Source: an uncultured Lachnospiraceae bacterium (lineage in GTDB: Bacteria; Bacillota; Clostridia; Lachnospirales; Lachnospiraceae). Taken from it: a stretch of DNA of 64,000 bases. This document shows positions 62,220 to 64,000 of the stretch, in pieces. How positions within the stretch are numbered: position 1 is the stretch's first letter; the number at the start of each line of letters is the position of its first letter. Below the pieces are notes generated by a model that searched no databases, was not told the origin of the DNA, and saw only the letters and a program-made list of their open reading frames with translations. The stretch spans positions 161,968-225,967 of the forward strand of contig CAJTVD010000001.1 in assembly GCA_910579495.1 (NCBI GenBank), given 5' to 3'. Position numbers and translations under genes: made by a program.

Positions 62220-62696
62220 CTAAAAATCCAGTGCCAGCCTGATTGCTGCAATATCTTTTCTGTTAAATGCAATATCCTCTATTTCCTTTTCAAATGCTAT
62301 TCCAAGTGTAATGGTGGTTTCGTCAAATGCCTTCAAAATGCCCGAAAACTCCTTTGCCCCGTTTATGGGCTTATATGTTTTTATTTCCACCTCTTCCAGG
62401 AGGCTTTTTTCCAGGTGCTTATCCTTTTTCAGCATCCTCCCAAGGCCAGGGGAGCTTACCTCCAAAATATAGGCGTCCCCGATAAAGTCCTCCCTGTCCA
62501 GTCCGTCGGAAAGGGCCCTGCTTACCTTTTCACAGTCGTCAATGGTGACGCCCCCTTCTTTGTCAATATAACAGCGCAGGTACCAGTCGCTCCCTTCCTT
62601 TATATATTCCACGTCGTAAATCTCCACATTAGCGGCATGGGCAATGGGCTTTAACAGTTCCTCTGTTTTTAATTCATAGCTTTCTCTTTTTGACAT
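62220..62696 (-). CDS. rimP: Ribosome maturation factor RimP
   Basis: The 158-residue protein is needed for 30S assembly. Motifs are VEIYDVEYIKEGSDWYLR, IDKEGGVTIDDCEKVSRALSD in parts, and YILEVSSPGLGRML. ATG 62696 follows AGAGGTG. The longer frame to 62747 begins inside the leader terminator, so it is rejected. First gene of the nusA-infB operon. Confidence 0.95.
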   Translation of the reverse strand: MSKRESYELKTEELLKPIAHAANVEIYDVEYIKEGSDWYLRCYIDKEGGVTIDDCEKVSRALSDGLDREDFIGDAYILEVSSPGLGRMLKKDKHLEKSLLEEVEIKTYKPINGAKEFSGILKAFDETTITLGIAFEKEIEDIAFNRKDIAAIRLALDF

Positions 62697-62721
62697 GCAT
62701 TCACCTCTTACACTTTTGCTT

Positions 62722-62750
62722 AAAAAAGAGTGGACTGCCAAGTCCACTCT
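62722..62750 (-). terminator. Leader terminator (attenuator) of the rimP-nusA operon
   Basis: Minus strand AGAGTGGACT, 4-base loop, AGTCCACTCT, then six T. It lies between the promoter (62781-62809) and the rimP start, 26 bases before the ATG. Such an attenuator at the same place is reported to mediate NusA autoregulation in Bacillus subtilis. Confidence 0.8.
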
Positions 62751-62780
62751 AATCTAGTAATCATCATTCAATTCTAATGT

Positions 62781-62809
62781 ATTGTAGCACTATGGTATAT
62801 AAAATGCAA
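62781..62809 (-). promoter_or_regulatory. Sigma-A promoter of the rimP-nusA-infB operon
   Basis: Minus strand TTGCAT (62804-62809), 17-base spacer, TACAAT (62781-62786). Transcription would begin near 62774, so the leader is about 78 bases. Confidence 0.8.
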
Positions 62810-62834
62810 TAGCTTCAGGGAAAATCCCTTGAAT

Positions 62835-63836
62835 TTATTGATTTCGTTTTTCTTCTTTATATAACTGGTAAAGGAGCACCGCCGCCAGTATGAGAAAGCC
62901 CGCCCCCCCAATCAGCCCTGTGGGGGCCGGCCCCAAGAACACATTATAGGGGTTCTCCAGGGAGGTAAAATAAATGCCCACAGAAGCGAACCCGTTCAGC
63001 AGCCCATGCCCCAGGATCGCAGGGATACAGCTTTTGGTTTTGATGGTAACATAGGAGAGAATAATGCCCACCGCCGTACAGAAAACGCACATGGCAAGGA
63101 TCCCCAGTACCGGATAGCCAGGATACCCCACCCCATAGTTATGCCCCATCACCGTAAGGGGCGCATGCCACAGTCCCCAGATCAGCCCGCACAAAAGTAA
63201 TGTGGGGACTACCCGGAACTGCTTTAACATCCGGGGCAGCAAAAACCCCCTCCATCCCCACTCTTCCCCAAAGCAGTTTATAATATTCATAAAGGGAGAC
63301 AAAAAGATTCCCATGCCAATCTGCACCAGCATTGTCTGCTTCATCTGCTCTAAGGTAATGGCCTGGCCGCCAGCCTGGGCCTGTCTGTCCAATAGCATCT
63401 GCAGATAGCCCATATTGCCGTCGTACTGTTTGGGAAAAATGAAAAAATACAGCGCCGTGCCTAATATGACCAGCAGGGCAAACCCAAACCACACAAGCCC
63501 GTAATACTTCTTGTTGCCTTTCAGGTTCAGGGTAAGCATCAGGTTGCTCCCCATCAGCCGCTCCTTGGTAAGAAGCCTTGTAAGCAGCGCAGAAAAAGCG
63601 GGAATAAACATTACGCTGGAAATCAGGGCCTGGGCAGCATATGCCTGGTCCACATCTGTGCTTCCCACCATGGGCATTATCATAAAAATCTCTATGCCAT
63701 AGGTTACAACAAAGGTAATCAGAAGGTAAATGGCAATCTGTTTGGTGTTCTGCTTTTTTTCCTCCTGTGTAAGAATGGCATTACCTTCCCCTGGTTTATG
63801 GTTTTTCAGAACTTCTGAGTTATTGTCTGCGTTCAT
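62835..63836 (-). CDS. CPBP-family intramembrane metalloprotease
   Basis: The 333-residue membrane protein has about eight helices. The three CPBP motifs are EEWGWRGFLLPRM (E-E-x3-R), IWGLWHAPLTVMG (the F/W-x3-H His) and ILGHGLLNG. Family members cleave in membranes in prenyl-protein processing or bacteriocin self-protection; the target here is unknown. ATG 63836 with AGAGGAG was chosen; an ATG at 63869 overlapping the upstream stop (TAATG) is the alternative. Confidence 0.88.
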   Translation of the reverse strand: MNADNNSEVLKNHKPGEGNAILTQEEKKQNTKQIAIYLLITFVVTYGIEIFMIMPMVGSTDVDQAYAAQALISSVMFIPAFSALLTRLLTKERLMGSNLMLTLNLKGNKKYYGLVWFGFALLVILGTALYFFIFPKQYDGNMGYLQMLLDRQAQAGGQAITLEQMKQTMLVQIGMGIFLSPFMNIINCFGEEWGWRGFLLPRMLKQFRVVPTLLLCGLIWGLWHAPLTVMGHNYGVGYPGYPVLGILAMCVFCTAVGIILSYVTIKTKSCIPAILGHGLLNGFASVGIYFTSLENPYNVFLGPAPTGLIGGAGFLILAAVLLYQLYKEEKRNQ

Positions 63837-63868
63837 TAATGCTCCTCTCTTTTTAATCCTCTTATCCA

Positions 63869-64000
63869 TTAAAGCGCCGGGAACTCAAATTTTTGCTTAT
63901 CCTGCACGCTGATTTCTTTCCCAAACTGAATTTCAATGATTTTCAGCTCTGTATCCGCAAGCACCGTATGCCGGCTCCCCGCTTTCATGTCCAGCACATC
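63869..64000 (-). CDS. Cupin-domain protein, 3' end only
   Basis: The last 43 codons before the TAA at 63869 are visible; the rest lies beyond the window. They read DMKAGSRHTVLADTELKIIE and end KFEFPAL, a cupin beta-strand pattern with a metal-type His and a Glu-rich strand. They resemble the cupin end of phosphomannose-isomerase-like proteins. The stop overlaps a possible start of the protease gene. Confidence 0.55.
   Translation of the reverse strand, partial: DVLDMKAGSRHTVLADTELKIIEIQFGKEISVQDKQKFEFPAL

Noticed and set aside
1..64000. CRISPR arrays, tRNA or rRNA genes, prophage, insertion sequences
   Set aside because: No regularly spaced repeats, cloverleaf sequences, rRNA blocks, transposase or integrase motifs were recognised on either strand.

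Overview
The window looks like a core chromosomal segment of a spore-forming, Gram-positive anaerobe of the Clostridia, most likely Lachnospiraceae (inference). The reasons are a complete spoIIIA operon and spoIVB, moderate GC, strong AGGAGG-type ribosome binding sites, YesN/YesM-type two-component control of a sugar ABC transporter, small Lachnospiraceae-type membrane proteins and a C-type sulfatase. Almost every gene is on the minus strand. I see no rRNA, tRNA, CRISPR array, prophage or insertion sequence.

Layout. 1-4320: tail of a purine operon, read purE-purM-purN-purD, followed by a YvyF-like double zinc-ribbon protein and a cut-off secreted SH3 protein. 4448-7803: pyrE, a 50-residue membrane peptide, a small four-helix membrane protein and an M29 aminopeptidase. 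7937-10043: signal peptidase I, divergent from a plus-strand pair made of a degenerate LytM/M23 membrane protein and a bactofilin. 10021-12350: a GHSKGG serine-hydrolase-like protein and an HExxH membrane protein. 12434-15155 (+): an AGCS amino-acid/sodium symporter and a MATE exporter.

15212-26544: a sugar-utilisation island. An Lpl-type ABC importer (binding protein and two permeases, no ATPase) is followed by a GH36 alpha-galactosidase and a GH13 oligo-1,6-glucosidase-like enzyme. It is divergent from an AraC-type response regulator and its sensor kinase. Next comes a YeiH-type exporter (26562-27590).

27770-48126: the conserved sporulation/housekeeping block, in reading order spoIIIAA-AH, deoB, prfC, a transglutaminase lipoprotein, asp23-like, nusB, xseA, xseB, ispA, dxs, tlyA, nadK, argR, recN, spoIVB. 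The expected next gene, spo0A, is not there; the YeiH gene and the sugar island occupy that side. A sigma-E-like promoter sits directly upstream of spoIIIAA.

48231-49724: a lone sulfatase. 49777-62809: the nusA-infB translation operon, in reading order rimP, nusA, ylxR, ylxQ, infB, rbfA, nrnA-like, truB, ribF, then an NlpC/P60 hydrolase with its own perfect sigma-A promoter, then rpsO and pnp. The window ends with a CPBP membrane protease and the 3' end of a cupin gene.

The points most worth a second look are: a roughly 50-bp element repeated at three unrelated translation starts (argR, spoIIIAC, nrnA); a consensus promoter plus intrinsic terminator in the rimP-nusA leader, consistent with NusA autoregulation; a structured rpsO leader; the missing spo0A neighbour; and the LytM-like/bactofilin pair. 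Start codons were moved from the longest open frame wherever a Shine-Dalgarno sequence, promoter or terminator decided the matter. All functions are assigned by reading motifs, not by database search.
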